The position numbers and the translations under genes are program-made. Under the pieces are notes generated by a model. The model saw only the letters and a list, made by a program, of their open reading frames with translations, did no database searches and was not told where the DNA came from. This document shows, piece after piece, positions 16,034-25,507 of a stretch of 64,000 bases of DNA. Each line of letters starts with the position of its first letter. Position 1 is the first letter of the stretch. Location of the stretch: NCBI GenBank assembly GCA_022701275.1, contig CP031740.1:1933001-1997000 (forward strand), written 5' to 3'. Source of the DNA: Microcoleus vaginatus PCC 9802. GTDB taxonomy: Bacteria > Cyanobacteriota > Cyanobacteriia > Cyanobacteriales > Microcoleaceae.

Positions 16034-17590
16034 TTATGGCGGCGGCAACTGTTTATTTCTACTTAGTAGATTCTTGAACTTACCTAGTAGATTCTTGCAA
16101 TTAGCAAGTAACAAAACCCCACCCCAAACTAGAGCCCCGGCACCGAGACTAATCAACAATACGAAGGCAAAAGAATTAATTTCCACCTTCAGGAAAGGCA
16201 AAGGCAAAGCAACAATTTGATTCGGCGGGTCTTGTTTAATTAAATAAGGAGAACTTCCAGCCACTACCCCGGCTACTCCCAAACCAAAGCCGACAGCTTG
16301 AATCGTTACCTCTAGTTTGGCATTCCGATAAGCTTCTTCGATCGCCACAACAGATCGAATTGCCTCGGTTGCTTGGTCTAGCAAGCCGGAACTGTGTGTG
16401 AAATAGCCTAAATCTGCTTGAATCTGCCTTTGAAACTGCGGGCAAGTTTCTTTACTGAATGCTGCGAGGAAACTTAAATCGGCATCACTATCATTGTACT
16501 TTTTAGCTGCTTTGAGGTCAAGATTTATTTCATTTAATTTATTTTGGTAATTTTGGGCGTGAATGGCGATCGTATTTTCCAGCTTCTGCAACTCACTCAG
16601 CATTCGGGCATAATTCACAGCCCGCAGCGGCATCTTAATCATCTGATCTTTGAGATATTCTAATTCCTGCTGCTTTAAACCAGCACCTTTCGATCCCCGC
16701 TGCTGAGATTGTTCCCGCTGCAAATACTTAAAAGTATTGTCAATATCCAGTTCAATTTGTTTGTATTCCTCGCGAGTCACCAGGTAAAGTTTGCGACTAT
16801 CGTGATAAGCGCGAAGAATCTTATTTCGGTACAAAAACAAATCCATAAAATCGCTGTACCGCGTCTCATCCCAGATTTCATCAGTTGCGGAAGTGTTGAA
16901 AAACCAGATAATAACGTGACAGTAACTATCGGGCTGACTCGGATTGCCGTACTCCAAAATCGGACTGCCGAATAACTCGCCTTGACGAGAGAAATCGGGC
17001 AGATTTTGACCAGAAATCAACTTTTCCAGACACTGTTTGCCTAAAGCTTGGAGAAACTGCGAATCTGCCCGCGCCGCCTGATTTTGTTCGACACTCAGCC
17101 CAGCCGTAAGCAGCAGAGTTTGCCCGAAATAACTCTGCACGAAATCCGGCAGCAAGCAGTTATCGGGATTAAACTCTTGGAAGATGCTAACATCGACAGC
17201 AGGTGTTTTAATGCTGTTAACATTTTGAGGAACAAAAATTTTTAAACCCAGGGCATAGCTGTCATTAATTCGCAGCGGTTGGGCAAAACCCTTGAGAGTA
17301 ATTGGTTGATTCTCAACCGAAATCTCCTTATCAAAGGGTAGGGACTTGCGGTTGCCAACAACTTGTTTATTAATCAGGTCAACTCGGAAGCCGACAGGTT
17401 CCTCTTTTTTGTGCAAATAGCTGTCATTAAATTTTGTACTGACTGCTAATTTAGTTTGCAAAATATCATGGCACTTCTGCCACAAACTGGCGAATTCCAC
17501 AGGGGAATGAGACTCTGATTCTAGGGCTTTGCAGAGGTGAAAGGCAAATAAATAGACATTAGGGGCATAGATTTTGCTACTTTGAGTCAT
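16034..17590 (-). CDS. Unknown protein with C-terminal membrane hairpin
   Basis: 518 residues from ATG 17590 (MTQSSKIYAPNVYLFAF), overlapping the end of the 121-residue gene by 14 bp; a longer start at 17653 adds an unlikely basic leader. I do not recognise the family. An N-terminal globular part (~1-270) is followed by a long helical/coiled-coil region (~275-430, with KLENTIAIHAQNYQNKLNEI). Two hydrophobic helices lie near the C-terminus (AVGFGLGVAGVVAGSS ~455 and FAFVLLISLGAGALVWGGVLLLA ~485) with a short basic tail. The tight overlap means translational coupling with its upstream neighbour. Confidence 0.8.
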   Translation of the reverse strand: MTQSSKIYAPNVYLFAFHLCKALESESHSPVEFASLWQKCHDILQTKLAVSTKFNDSYLHKKEEPVGFRVDLINKQVVGNRKSLPFDKEISVENQPITLKGFAQPLRINDSYALGLKIFVPQNVNSIKTPAVDVSIFQEFNPDNCLLPDFVQSYFGQTLLLTAGLSVEQNQAARADSQFLQALGKQCLEKLISGQNLPDFSRQGELFGSPILEYGNPSQPDSYCHVIIWFFNTSATDEIWDETRYSDFMDLFLYRNKILRAYHDSRKLYLVTREEYKQIELDIDNTFKYLQREQSQQRGSKGAGLKQQELEYLKDQMIKMPLRAVNYARMLSELQKLENTIAIHAQNYQNKLNEINLDLKAAKKYNDSDADLSFLAAFSKETCPQFQRQIQADLGYFTHSSGLLDQATEAIRSVVAIEEAYRNAKLEVTIQAVGFGLGVAGVVAGSSPYLIKQDPPNQIVALPLPFLKVEINSFAFVLLISLGAGALVWGGVLLLANCKNLLGKFKNLLSRNKQLPPP

Positions 17591-17942
17591 TGCTGGTATC
17601 TGATTGATTATCTGCTGCGATTTTTTGTTGAATTTTTTTATAACTATCTTCAATGCTTGTACGCAGAGTTTGAGTGATATTGGTTAGTGGCGGTGTTGTA
17701 CTTGGGGTGGGTTCGCCCGCATCGTCGAAATCTTTTCGCAGACAATCTCTTAATTGTTCTCCCAATCCATTTTTGCCACACCATTTGCTGATAGTAAAAG
17801 CAATGGGAAACAATTCATCATCTGCGGATTCTGCTATTTCTTCCTCTAATTGGGGTAATTTTTTCCAGGCTGTCGGCGTGAAGATACCCGGATTTTCGTG
17901 CAGCCATTTGAGAAAGATAGTGATAACTTGTTCAGGTTCCAT
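17577..17942 (-). CDS. Small protein of unknown function coupled to membrane protein
   Basis: 121 residues: an acidic, helical N-terminal part (EPEQVITIFLKWLHENPGIF, WKKLPQLEEEIAES), then a Ser/Thr/Pro linker and a polar tail. The family is not recognised; the size and helical start would suit a small adaptor or effector-associated domain, but this is speculation. It overlaps the following membrane-protein gene, and a CHAT-protease gene lies 255 bp upstream on the same strand. Confidence 0.75.
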   Translation of the reverse strand: MEPEQVITIFLKWLHENPGIFTPTAWKKLPQLEEEIAESADDELFPIAFTISKWCGKNGLGEQLRDCLRKDFDDAGEPTPSTTPPLTNITQTLRTSIEDSYKKIQQKIAADNQSDTSNDSK

Positions 17943-18197
17943 TGTAATTACTCCCGTGATTAAAAAAATCTAAATTCGTAGGCGCAGGTTTCAGCAACAA
18001 TAATTGCCTGAAATCGACAATCTCTCAAACCCGCCCCCACCCAACGAAAAATCATCATCTACATTTTAACATTTGATGCAAATTTCAGGTTGATGTGGGT
18101 TATTGGTGGGGCGGGGGCGGGTTTATCTAGATTGTTGGTAATCGTTATATATTGTTTGTAAAACCCGCCCTTACAAAATCATGATGGCACGCCTAAC

Positions 18198-21100
18198 TTA
18201 ATATCCCGTCGCACAGAATGCCGCCCAATATTTCGGATCGCGGAACGGCTGTTGATGACTCGAAGACGCTAACCATAATTCTACACTTTGTCTGAATTTT
18301 TCATCTAAATTTAACAATCCTACCCAAACTCGACAATCCTCCATACTCACCCCGCGCATCCAGTTTTGTGCCGCATTCAAAGCGACTGCTACTGAATCTG
18401 CCTCCGGCAATTCTTGATAAAATTTAATCATTAAAATTGCTGTGGCAAAATCATCGACAGCCCACAGACTGCTGACAACATTCATGCTACCCGCATACAA
18501 GAAGCCGCTGGGTAAACCAATGTATTCATCGGTCATTGCGGTTGAGTCGGTTAACCCGGTTTCGCAGGCGGAAAGTGTGACGAGACTGCACTGCGGTAAC
18601 TGCAATTCGGCAAAGATTTCTCGCAGGGTGAGGCATTTTTCTGGGATGGCTTTTCTGCCGCTGCGTAGGGTGACATAGCGCTGTTTTTCAGCGGGCTGAT
18701 TTGACTCTGGGGGCGGGGGTGAGGTTTGCGGTTCCAGGGAATCGGCTAAGACTAGGGATGACAGCAGCGGATTGTCAAAGTTGAAAATGCCGTGACAGGA
18801 AAAGTGCAGGTAGTTGGCGTTTGAGAGGTTTTCTCGGTTTTCGTTGAGGGCGGTTTTTGTGGCTTGTTTTTTGAGTAAAATTTGATGGGGATTGAATCGG
18901 GTTTTGATGGTTTCTACTTCCATGTCGGCGTTGAATAAGTCTTCGGTGGGATTCTGGAGGGCGAATAGTTGTTGCTGATTGGGTGGGGCGGAGTTTCTGG
19001 TGGTGAGGCGATTTTTTACGAGTTCCAGCAGTTGCAAGCTGGGGGCGTATTTCACGCCGGCGGGGAAGCCGTCGAGGAGGTAGCCGCGAAAGTTTGTTTT
19101 TTCTTTAAAGCGGGTTTCTGAGGTGAATTGTAGGGCGTGGAGGGGGAATAAGTGCAGGTAGCGGTGGGGTACTAGGATTAGTTGTTTGCAGTTGGGGGGG
19201 ATGTGGGTGATTATCTCGTTTAGTCGCAGGATTTCTGAGAGTTTGTGGAGTTTTTGGGATAGGGTGTTTTGCCAGGTTTTGTTGGTTTTTTGGTTGCGGT
19301 ATTCGTCGAGATAGTTTTTTTTCCAAATTTCTAATTCGGCTATTTCGGTTGTGGTATATGTGACTGGTTTTATGCTGTCGCGGGTGATGATGAAGGCTGA
19401 TCCGCCCCAGCTATCCTCGGAGTTGGAGTTATTGCCGATGTACCATTCTATGATTGCTGTTTCGGTGTCTAAGGTTTGTTGGAATTTGGTGATGTCGATG
19501 GGTTCGACTTTTTGAGTTAGGGAGAATTCTGGTTCTCGCTGTTTTATCTGTTCCAGCAGTTGTGTTAGTTGCTGTAAGGTTGTTTCTAATTTGGCTTTTT
19601 CTTGTTGGAAATATTCGGGGCTGAGGCTGCGGGTTTGGGTTGTGCGTTGTGAGGGAGAGTCATCTGGAACCCCCCCCGGCCCCCCCAAGCTTCGGGGGGG
19701 AGAAAGAGTGGGAGTGGATGATTCTGTTTCTAGGAATTGTTGGGAGGCGGCAATTTGGCGGCGCAGGTTTTGGAGTTGCTGTTTCTCGGTGTCGGTGGCT
19801 GTTTTGGGGTAGATTTCCCTGTTGGTGAAGAGTTCGACTAGGTAGCGGGATTTGCTGCGTTCGATTGTTTGCAGGGCTTTGTCATATTGTTGGTGATTGA
19901 TGCAGGATTGCATCATTTTTTCGTAGATGTTGAGATTTTGTTCGATGATTTCTCGTTTGCGTTTGTCGGATGTGATCCACTCGCGGCTTTGTTCGACTGC
20001 TTGGATGGCTTTTTCGTAGCCGAAGATGGCTGTTTCCCACAAGCTTTCTGCAAATCCTAAATGGCCTAGATTTCTACCTGTTTGCAAACAGTCAATTGGC
20101 CAAGTGGTGGGAGTGTCAACTTCTAAAGCAGCTTTAAAAAGTTGGATCGCCCTTTCTATATTCTCACCCCGTTCTCCCTTGATTCGGTCACTGTAAGCAT
20201 TTGCCAAATTATTTTGAGTCTGTGCCCAATCTTGGGGAAAAGCATCGCGAGTGCGAACTTGTAAAGCAGCTTCAGAAAATGCGATTGCCCTTTCTATATT
20301 CTCACCCCGTTCTCCCTTGATTCTGCTATAGTAAGCAGCAGCCAAATTATTTTGAGTCATCGCCCAATCTTGGGGAAAAGCATCCCGGGTGTAAACTTGT
20401 AAAGCAGCTTCCAAAAGTCGGATCACCTTTTCGATATTCTCACCCCGTTCTCCCTTGATTCTGCTATAGTAAGCATTTGCCAAATTATTTTGAGTCGTCG
20501 CCCAATCTTGGGGAAAAGCATCGCGGGTGCGAACTTGTAAAGCAGCTTCCAAAAGTCGGATCGCCCTTTCGATATTCTCACCCCGTTCTCCCTTGATTCG
20601 GTCACTGTAAGCAGTTGCCAAATTATTTTGAGTCGTCGCCCAATTTTGGGGAAAAGCATCGCGGGTGGAAACTTGTAAAGCAGCTTCCAAAAGTCGGATC
20701 GCCCTTTCGATATTCTCACCCCGTTCTCCTTTGATTCTGTCACTGTAAGCATTTGCCAAATTATTTTGAGTCATCGCCCAATCTTGGGGAAAAACATCGC
20801 GGGTGTAAACTTGTAAAGCTGCTTCATATAATGCGATCGCCCTTTCGATATTCTCACCCCGTTCTCCCTTGATTCTGTCACTGTAAGCATTTGCCAAATT
20901 ATTTTGAGTCTGTGCCCAATCTTGGGGAAAAGCATCGCGGGTGCGAACTTGTAAAGCAGCTTCATAAAATGCGATCGCCCTTTCGATATTCTCAGCCCGT
21001 TCTCCCTTGATTCTGCTATAGTAAGCAGTTGCCAAATTATTTTGAGTCTTTGCCCAATCTTGGGGAAAAGCATCGCGGGTGCGAACTTGTAAAGCAGCTT

Positions 21101-21545
21101 CATAAAATGCGATCGCCTTTTCGATATTCTCACCCCGTTCTCCTTTGATTCTGCTATAGTAAGCATTTGCCAAATTATTTTGAGTCTTTGCCCAATCTTC
21201 GGCATAATCATATCGGTTAAAAATTTTCAGTGCCACCTCGTAGCCTGCAATGGCAATTTCCATATTGCTGCTTTTGCTACCCAGTGGAAACTGTGCAATC
21301 AAGTTACTGAAATTGCCAATATTAATAATAATGTCTCTAGCTTGGCGGAAATTATTTTCTGCTATAATTTTAGTTGCCCATTTACGCAAGAAATCCGCAA
21401 AGTCATCATCGATCCGTTTTCCCTTGGCTTTCAGGATGGCGATTTGTGCTTCCTCGTTGGGGGAGTTAATCAGGGATTCGAGCAGGTCGAAATAGGTTTG
21501 TTTTTTGCTTTTCATTGCACTACCCATGTTTGGGATATTGTACAT
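18198..21545 (-). CDS. CHAT-domain protease-like protein with TPR array
   Basis: About 1115 residues from ATG 21545 (MYNIPNMGSAMKSKKQTYFD); starts at 21527 and 21515 are also possible. The open frame continues to 21752, but only through ACCCGGTTT repeats. Eight 46-residue TPR-like repeats (core TQNNLANAYYSRIKGERGEN) precede a coiled-coil linker and a C-terminal CHAT (caspase-like) domain. The probable dyad is intact: His in LHFSCHG and Cys in TLSACETGL. CHAT-TPR proteins are expanded in cyanobacteria and linked to regulated proteolysis or cell death; the substrate is unknown. A palindromic repeat sits in frame in the linker (about 19668-19702). Confidence 0.93.
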   Translation of the reverse strand: MYNIPNMGSAMKSKKQTYFDLLESLINSPNEEAQIAILKAKGKRIDDDFADFLRKWATKIIAENNFRQARDIIINIGNFSNLIAQFPLGSKSSNMEIAIAGYEVALKIFNRYDYAEDWAKTQNNLANAYYSRIKGERGENIEKAIAFYEAALQVRTRDAFPQDWAKTQNNLATAYYSRIKGERAENIERAIAFYEAALQVRTRDAFPQDWAQTQNNLANAYSDRIKGERGENIERAIALYEAALQVYTRDVFPQDWAMTQNNLANAYSDRIKGERGENIERAIRLLEAALQVSTRDAFPQNWATTQNNLATAYSDRIKGERGENIERAIRLLEAALQVRTRDAFPQDWATTQNNLANAYYSRIKGERGENIEKVIRLLEAALQVYTRDAFPQDWAMTQNNLAAAYYSRIKGERGENIERAIAFSEAALQVRTRDAFPQDWAQTQNNLANAYSDRIKGERGENIERAIQLFKAALEVDTPTTWPIDCLQTGRNLGHLGFAESLWETAIFGYEKAIQAVEQSREWITSDKRKREIIEQNLNIYEKMMQSCINHQQYDKALQTIERSKSRYLVELFTNREIYPKTATDTEKQQLQNLRRQIAASQQFLETESSTPTLSPPRSLGGPGGVPDDSPSQRTTQTRSLSPEYFQQEKAKLETTLQQLTQLLEQIKQREPEFSLTQKVEPIDITKFQQTLDTETAIIEWYIGNNSNSEDSWGGSAFIITRDSIKPVTYTTTEIAELEIWKKNYLDEYRNQKTNKTWQNTLSQKLHKLSEILRLNEIITHIPPNCKQLILVPHRYLHLFPLHALQFTSETRFKEKTNFRGYLLDGFPAGVKYAPSLQLLELVKNRLTTRNSAPPNQQQLFALQNPTEDLFNADMEVETIKTRFNPHQILLKKQATKTALNENRENLSNANYLHFSCHGIFNFDNPLLSSLVLADSLEPQTSPPPPESNQPAEKQRYVTLRSGRKAIPEKCLTLREIFAELQLPQCSLVTLSACETGLTDSTAMTDEYIGLPSGFLYAGSMNVVSSLWAVDDFATAILMIKFYQELPEADSVAVALNAAQNWMRGVSMEDCRVWVGLLNLDEKFRQSVELWLASSSHQQPFRDPKYWAAFCATGY
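19668..19702 (-). repeat. G/C palindromic repeat inserted in the CHAT gene
   Basis: CCCCCC-AAGCTTC-GGGGGG stem-loop preceded by a C-run. Read in frame on the minus strand it encodes LSPPRSLGGPGGV. It lies in the low-complexity linker between TPR and CHAT parts, where an insertion is tolerated. It is the same type as the element at 44704. Confidence 0.75.
20110..21210 (-). repeat. 138-bp coding repeats of the CHAT-TPR gene
   Basis: Eight units with a 138-bp period (for example GCCAAATTATTTTGAG at 20203, 20341 and 20479), highly similar at DNA level, encode the 46-residue TPR-like repeats. Near-identity allows slippage or recombination to change repeat number. Confidence 0.93.
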
Positions 21546-21567
21546 TTTTTGTGTGCTCGGCGCGGGG

Positions 21568-21718
21568 ATGAAGAAACCGGGTTTTTGGGAGTTTTCGGGT
21601 GTTGAGCGATGATGGTCGAAAAAACCCGGTTTCTGGACTCGGCGCGGGGATGAAGAAACCGGGTTTTTGGGAGTTTTCGGGTGTTGGGCGATGATTGTCG
21701 AAAAAACCCGGTTTCTGG
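21568..21718. repeat. Tandem ACCCGGTTT repeat block
   Basis: About 83-bp units beginning GAAACCGGGTTTTTGGGAGTTTTCGGGTGTTG and ending in AAAAAACCCGGTTTCTGG occur twice between alaS and the CHAT gene. Related palindromes lie at 24458-24521 and about 63500-63565. Confidence 0.88.
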
Positions 21719-21735
21719 GCTGGGCGCGGGGATGA

Positions 21736-24387
21736 TTAACCCAACCCTTCAACTAACAGATTGCGAGCAGTTTCCAACGCTTCCTGCAACTTACTTGCAT
21801 CGCGTCCCCCCGCTTGCGCCAAATTAGGCCGCCCGCCGCCTTTCCCGCCGCAAATTTGAGCAATTCCCCCGATAAACTTGCCAGCTTGCAATCCTTTCTT
21901 ATTGACTTCAGGACTAAAAGCTGCCACCAAACTTACCTTATCCGGTTCAGGAATTGATGCCAAAACAACCGCAGCATTTCCTAACTTTTGCTGCAATCTT
22001 TCCGCCGCTGTTTTCAGCGCTTCTGTATCCACATCACCCAATTGAGCTACAATGATTTTGAATTCACCTATCGCCTCAGCCGCACTCAGCAACTGGTCGG
22101 ATTTCGCGATCGCCAATTCCGACTTCACAGCAGCCAAATGTTTCTGAGTATCCTTCAACTCATTCTGCAAATTAGTAATCCGGTTCGGCAATTCTTCAGG
22201 CTTCGCCTTAAATCGATCGCCCAAATCGCGCACCACCTTATCGCGCACGTTCAAATAGTCCAAAACAGCTTGACCGGAAACCGCTTCAATCCTGCGAGTG
22301 CCCGCCGCTACCCCCGCTTCGGAAACAATCTTAAACAGCCCGATTTCTGCGGTATTGCTGACGTGAGTTCCGCCGCACAATTCCATCGAAACGCCGGGAA
22401 AATCGATCACCCGCACTACGTCGCCGTACTTCTCGCCAAACATCGCAGTCGCGCCTTTTTCTCTCGCAAGGGCGATCGGCATTTCTGCAACGACCGCAGC
22501 GTGGGCTTCAGCAATCCAACTATTAACTAAATCCTCAATTTTCTGCAACTCTTCTGCTGTGACAGCGCGCGGAGAATTGAAATCAAATCGCAATCTTTCT
22601 GACGATACCAGCGAACCAGCTTGCGAAATCGAATCATCCACAATTTTTCGCAAAGCTGATTGTAATAAGTGAGTTGCGGTGTGGTTAGCCTGAATTCGGC
22701 GGCGACCGCTGTTGTCAATTTTCGCAGTAATACTATCGCCCACTCTCAGCGTTCCCCGTTCCACAAAGCCGAAATGCACGAAGAAATCCGATTCCTTCTT
22801 CACATCATCAACTCTTACTAACAAACCATCACCATTATCTCCGCTTTTCAAATAACCTTTATCCCCAATTTGTCCGCCGGATTCAGCATAAAACGGCGTT
22901 TGGTTCAACACAACTTGTACCTCGGTACCGGCGGCTGCTTCCTCGACAGATTTGCCGTCAACTAAGATAACTTCCACCTCAGCTAAACTCGACAATTCAG
23001 CATAACCAACAAACTCAGTTCCCTGGATTGTTTCAGCCAACTTATCCAAAGAACCCTGCACCGTCAAATCGATTGTTTGGCGAGCATCTTTAGCGCGAGT
23101 TTGCTGTTCCTTCATCGCCCTTTCAAAGCCGTCCAAATCCACAGAAATTCCCTGTTCCTCAGCAATTTCTTGAGTCAGTTCTAAGGGGAAACCGTAGGTA
23201 TCGTAAAGAGTGAAAGCATCTTGACCGCTGATTTGTTGGTTTGCTTGCTGTTTTGTGTGATCGACAATTTCCTCCAGCAGCTTCTCTCCGCGTTCCAAAG
23301 TCTTGAGAAACTGCGCTTCTTCCCTTGCCAATTCCGCCTTAATTTGAGCTTCTCGCTGCCGCACGTTCGGATAAGCTGCTTCCGAAAGGGCGATCGCACT
23401 TTCAGCCACCCGCACCGTAAATTCGCCCTGAATTCCAATCAGCCGCCCGTGGCGCACCACCCGGCGAATCAAGCGGCGCAAAATGTAACCCCGGCCCACA
23501 TTCGACGCGCGAATTTCGTCCGCAATCATGTGCACCACAGCCCGAATGTGGTCGCCAATTACTTTCAGCGAAACCTTGACTTTTTCATCGCTATTGTGGT
23601 AATCAATCCCGGCAATTTCCGCCGCCGATTGAATGATCGGAAAAATCAAATCTGTTTCGTAATTATTGGGGACTTTCTGGAGGATTTGCGCCATCCGTTC
23701 CAGTCCCAAGCCAGTATCAATATTTTGATTTTGCAGCGGTGTTAAATTGCCCTCTGCATCTTTATTGTACTGCATGAAAACCAGGTTGTAGAATTCAATA
23801 AACCTGCTATCATCTTCGAGGTCAATATTGTCGCCTCTCTCTGGGTAGAAATCATAGTAAATCTCCGAACAGGGGCCGCAGGGGCCAGTCGGGCCGGATT
23901 GCCAGAAATTGTCATCTTCTCCCATGCGCTGAATGCGATCGCCCGGAATGCCAATTTCATCGCGCCAAATCGCAAAAGCTTCGTCATCTTCTCGGAAAAC
24001 GCTAACAACCAAATTGGACGCTGGTAAACCGAAAACTTCCGTGGAAAGTTCCCACGCCCAGGCGATCGCCTGTTTCTTGAAATAATCCCCGAAACTGAAA
24101 TTACCCAACATTTCAAAAAACGTGTGGTGGCGGGCGGTGCGGCCGACGTTTTCGATGTCGTTGGTGCGGATGCACTTTTGAGAAGTGGTGGCGCGCGGTG
24201 ATTCGGCGGTGCGCTGTCCCAGAAATATCGGCTTGAATTGTAGCATTCCGGCGATCGTCAGCAACACCGTCGGATCTTCGGGCACCAAAGAAGCACTCGG
24301 CAACATCTTATGTCCCCGCTGAGCATAAAAGTCGAGGAAGGTTTGGCGGATTTGGCTGCCACTGAGAAACTTAGGAGAAATAGACAT
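21736..24387 (-). CDS. alaS: Alanyl-tRNA synthetase
   Basis: 883 residues from ATG 24387 (MSISPKFLSGSQIRQTFLDFY), the standard AlaS start; an upstream ATG at 24477 would only add repeat-encoded residues. Class II catalytic core (FFEMLGNFSFGDYFK, FWQSGPTGPCGPCSEIYYDF), a full-length editing domain with HTATHLL and CGGTHV zinc ligands, and a C-terminal oligomerisation/C-Ala domain ending GGGRPNLAQAGG. It charges tRNA-Ala and clears mischarged Ser/Gly. A housekeeping, single-gene unit. Confidence 0.97.
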   Translation of the reverse strand: MSISPKFLSGSQIRQTFLDFYAQRGHKMLPSASLVPEDPTVLLTIAGMLQFKPIFLGQRTAESPRATTSQKCIRTNDIENVGRTARHHTFFEMLGNFSFGDYFKKQAIAWAWELSTEVFGLPASNLVVSVFREDDEAFAIWRDEIGIPGDRIQRMGEDDNFWQSGPTGPCGPCSEIYYDFYPERGDNIDLEDDSRFIEFYNLVFMQYNKDAEGNLTPLQNQNIDTGLGLERMAQILQKVPNNYETDLIFPIIQSAAEIAGIDYHNSDEKVKVSLKVIGDHIRAVVHMIADEIRASNVGRGYILRRLIRRVVRHGRLIGIQGEFTVRVAESAIALSEAAYPNVRQREAQIKAELAREEAQFLKTLERGEKLLEEIVDHTKQQANQQISGQDAFTLYDTYGFPLELTQEIAEEQGISVDLDGFERAMKEQQTRAKDARQTIDLTVQGSLDKLAETIQGTEFVGYAELSSLAEVEVILVDGKSVEEAAAGTEVQVVLNQTPFYAESGGQIGDKGYLKSGDNGDGLLVRVDDVKKESDFFVHFGFVERGTLRVGDSITAKIDNSGRRRIQANHTATHLLQSALRKIVDDSISQAGSLVSSERLRFDFNSPRAVTAEELQKIEDLVNSWIAEAHAAVVAEMPIALAREKGATAMFGEKYGDVVRVIDFPGVSMELCGGTHVSNTAEIGLFKIVSEAGVAAGTRRIEAVSGQAVLDYLNVRDKVVRDLGDRFKAKPEELPNRITNLQNELKDTQKHLAAVKSELAIAKSDQLLSAAEAIGEFKIIVAQLGDVDTEALKTAAERLQQKLGNAAVVLASIPEPDKVSLVAAFSPEVNKKGLQAGKFIGGIAQICGGKGGGRPNLAQAGGRDASKLQEALETARNLLVEGLG

Positions 24388-24457
24388 GACAAGAACTGTT
24401 AAGTATGTAAAGATGTAGCAACAATAGAATTTATAGGACTTACGCACGGGTGTCCAG

Positions 24458-24521
24458 AAACCCGGTTTTTCTACCAAAATACTTGCTTAAAATCCTCAAT
24501 TTCGGTAGAAAAACCCGGTTT
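24458..24521. repeat. 18-bp inverted repeat of the ACCCGGTTT family
   Basis: Arms AAACCCGGTTTTTCTACC (24458-24475) and GGTAGAAAAACCCGGTTT (24504-24521) pair with a single mismatch and enclose 28 nt. Located upstream of alaS. Confidence 0.85.
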
Positions 24522-25507
24522 GTTGGTTAGGAGTGCGTGAGTGCTAACTTACATCTATTTGGAGATTCATATCATTATACTTAGTAATGTAAAGACCTAT
24601 CAAGTTTTGCAAATTGTGCTTTACTCCTCCGAAAGGCCATGCTAACTTAATAATAGACACCGGGACAGGAAGAGAAAGGAGGTCGCTATATTTAGAAAGA
24701 AAGTTCGAGGATATAGACATGGTGTCTCCGGTCTAGATTCCCAGGCGCAGCAGAAATTAACCGAACACAACTTGGAATAGTGGCGAACTGCCGATCGAGC
24801 AGTCAAGCCAAACCGCAGTCGAGTCAGACTTATTGTGGTTGCGGATTAAAAGTAAAGCTGCACAAGTTGTAAACCCTAGTAAGTAAAAGTTCTCAACCGG
24901 AAACACATCTCGTTTGTTAAAAAAAACAAAGCTCTCATATTATTGGGTCTGATCGCTGTCGATCGGGCCCTACGCTTTTTTAGATGGCGATCGCATCAAG
25001 AGAAGGTTCGAGGGGCACAGAGGGGCCGAGTTCGGCTGTATAAGTGCTTTCTGCTCAAAGGCTACATCCCTCGGAGCCGATCGGGGAGCGATCGGTGCAG
25101 CTTTTGAGTTATATATTATATATAATGGCACCTAGAGCGCGCCCCGCTTTTTCCCGGGGATCAAGGGCTGTGGTATGAGGCACTGTCAAGATGCGATATC
25201 ATTGAAGATGTCAGTAGAAGACATTAAAACCTACCCCGCTGTCCTGTAGAGCAGCAAATCTACGCTTCTCTGAGCTTGCTGCAAGCCAAGGATAGCAAAC
25301 CGTCTTTTTGGTGACAAGATTAGGCTCAAAAATTTGAATCTCAGGATATTTAGAGTCACAACTCTAAAAAATCCCATCCCCGACGCAGGGATGAGAATTC
25401 AAAAAATAAAAGCCCCCCCACTCAAAAAAGCTAGTGCCACCAACAACGGTCTTAAATCACTAGCACAGTTCTTAAACTCACAATCTCCGGAGATTCTAGG
25501 TACAAGC
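24522..25507. other. Long non-coding spacer between alaS and signalling cluster
   Basis: About 990 bp between divergent genes with no recognisable reading frame. It must hold the promoters for alaS (minus) and for the signalling cluster (plus). An open frame from 25334 leads into the coiled-coil gene but its first 58 residues are unconvincing. HIP1-rich patches (24955-25110) could be structured; I recognise no known RNA. Confidence 0.6.

Noticed and set aside
20423-21211. Two repetitive minus-strand open frames (109 and 146 codons)
   Set aside because: They are out-of-frame readings of the CHAT-TPR repeat array.
21546-21752. N-terminal extension of the CHAT gene overlapping alaS
   Set aside because: It is the translation of ACCCGGTTT repeats (KPGFF units) and lacks a ribosome site.
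25334-25507. N-terminal extension of the coiled-coil gene
   Set aside because: First 58 residues look like random translation; ATG 25508 gives a better start.
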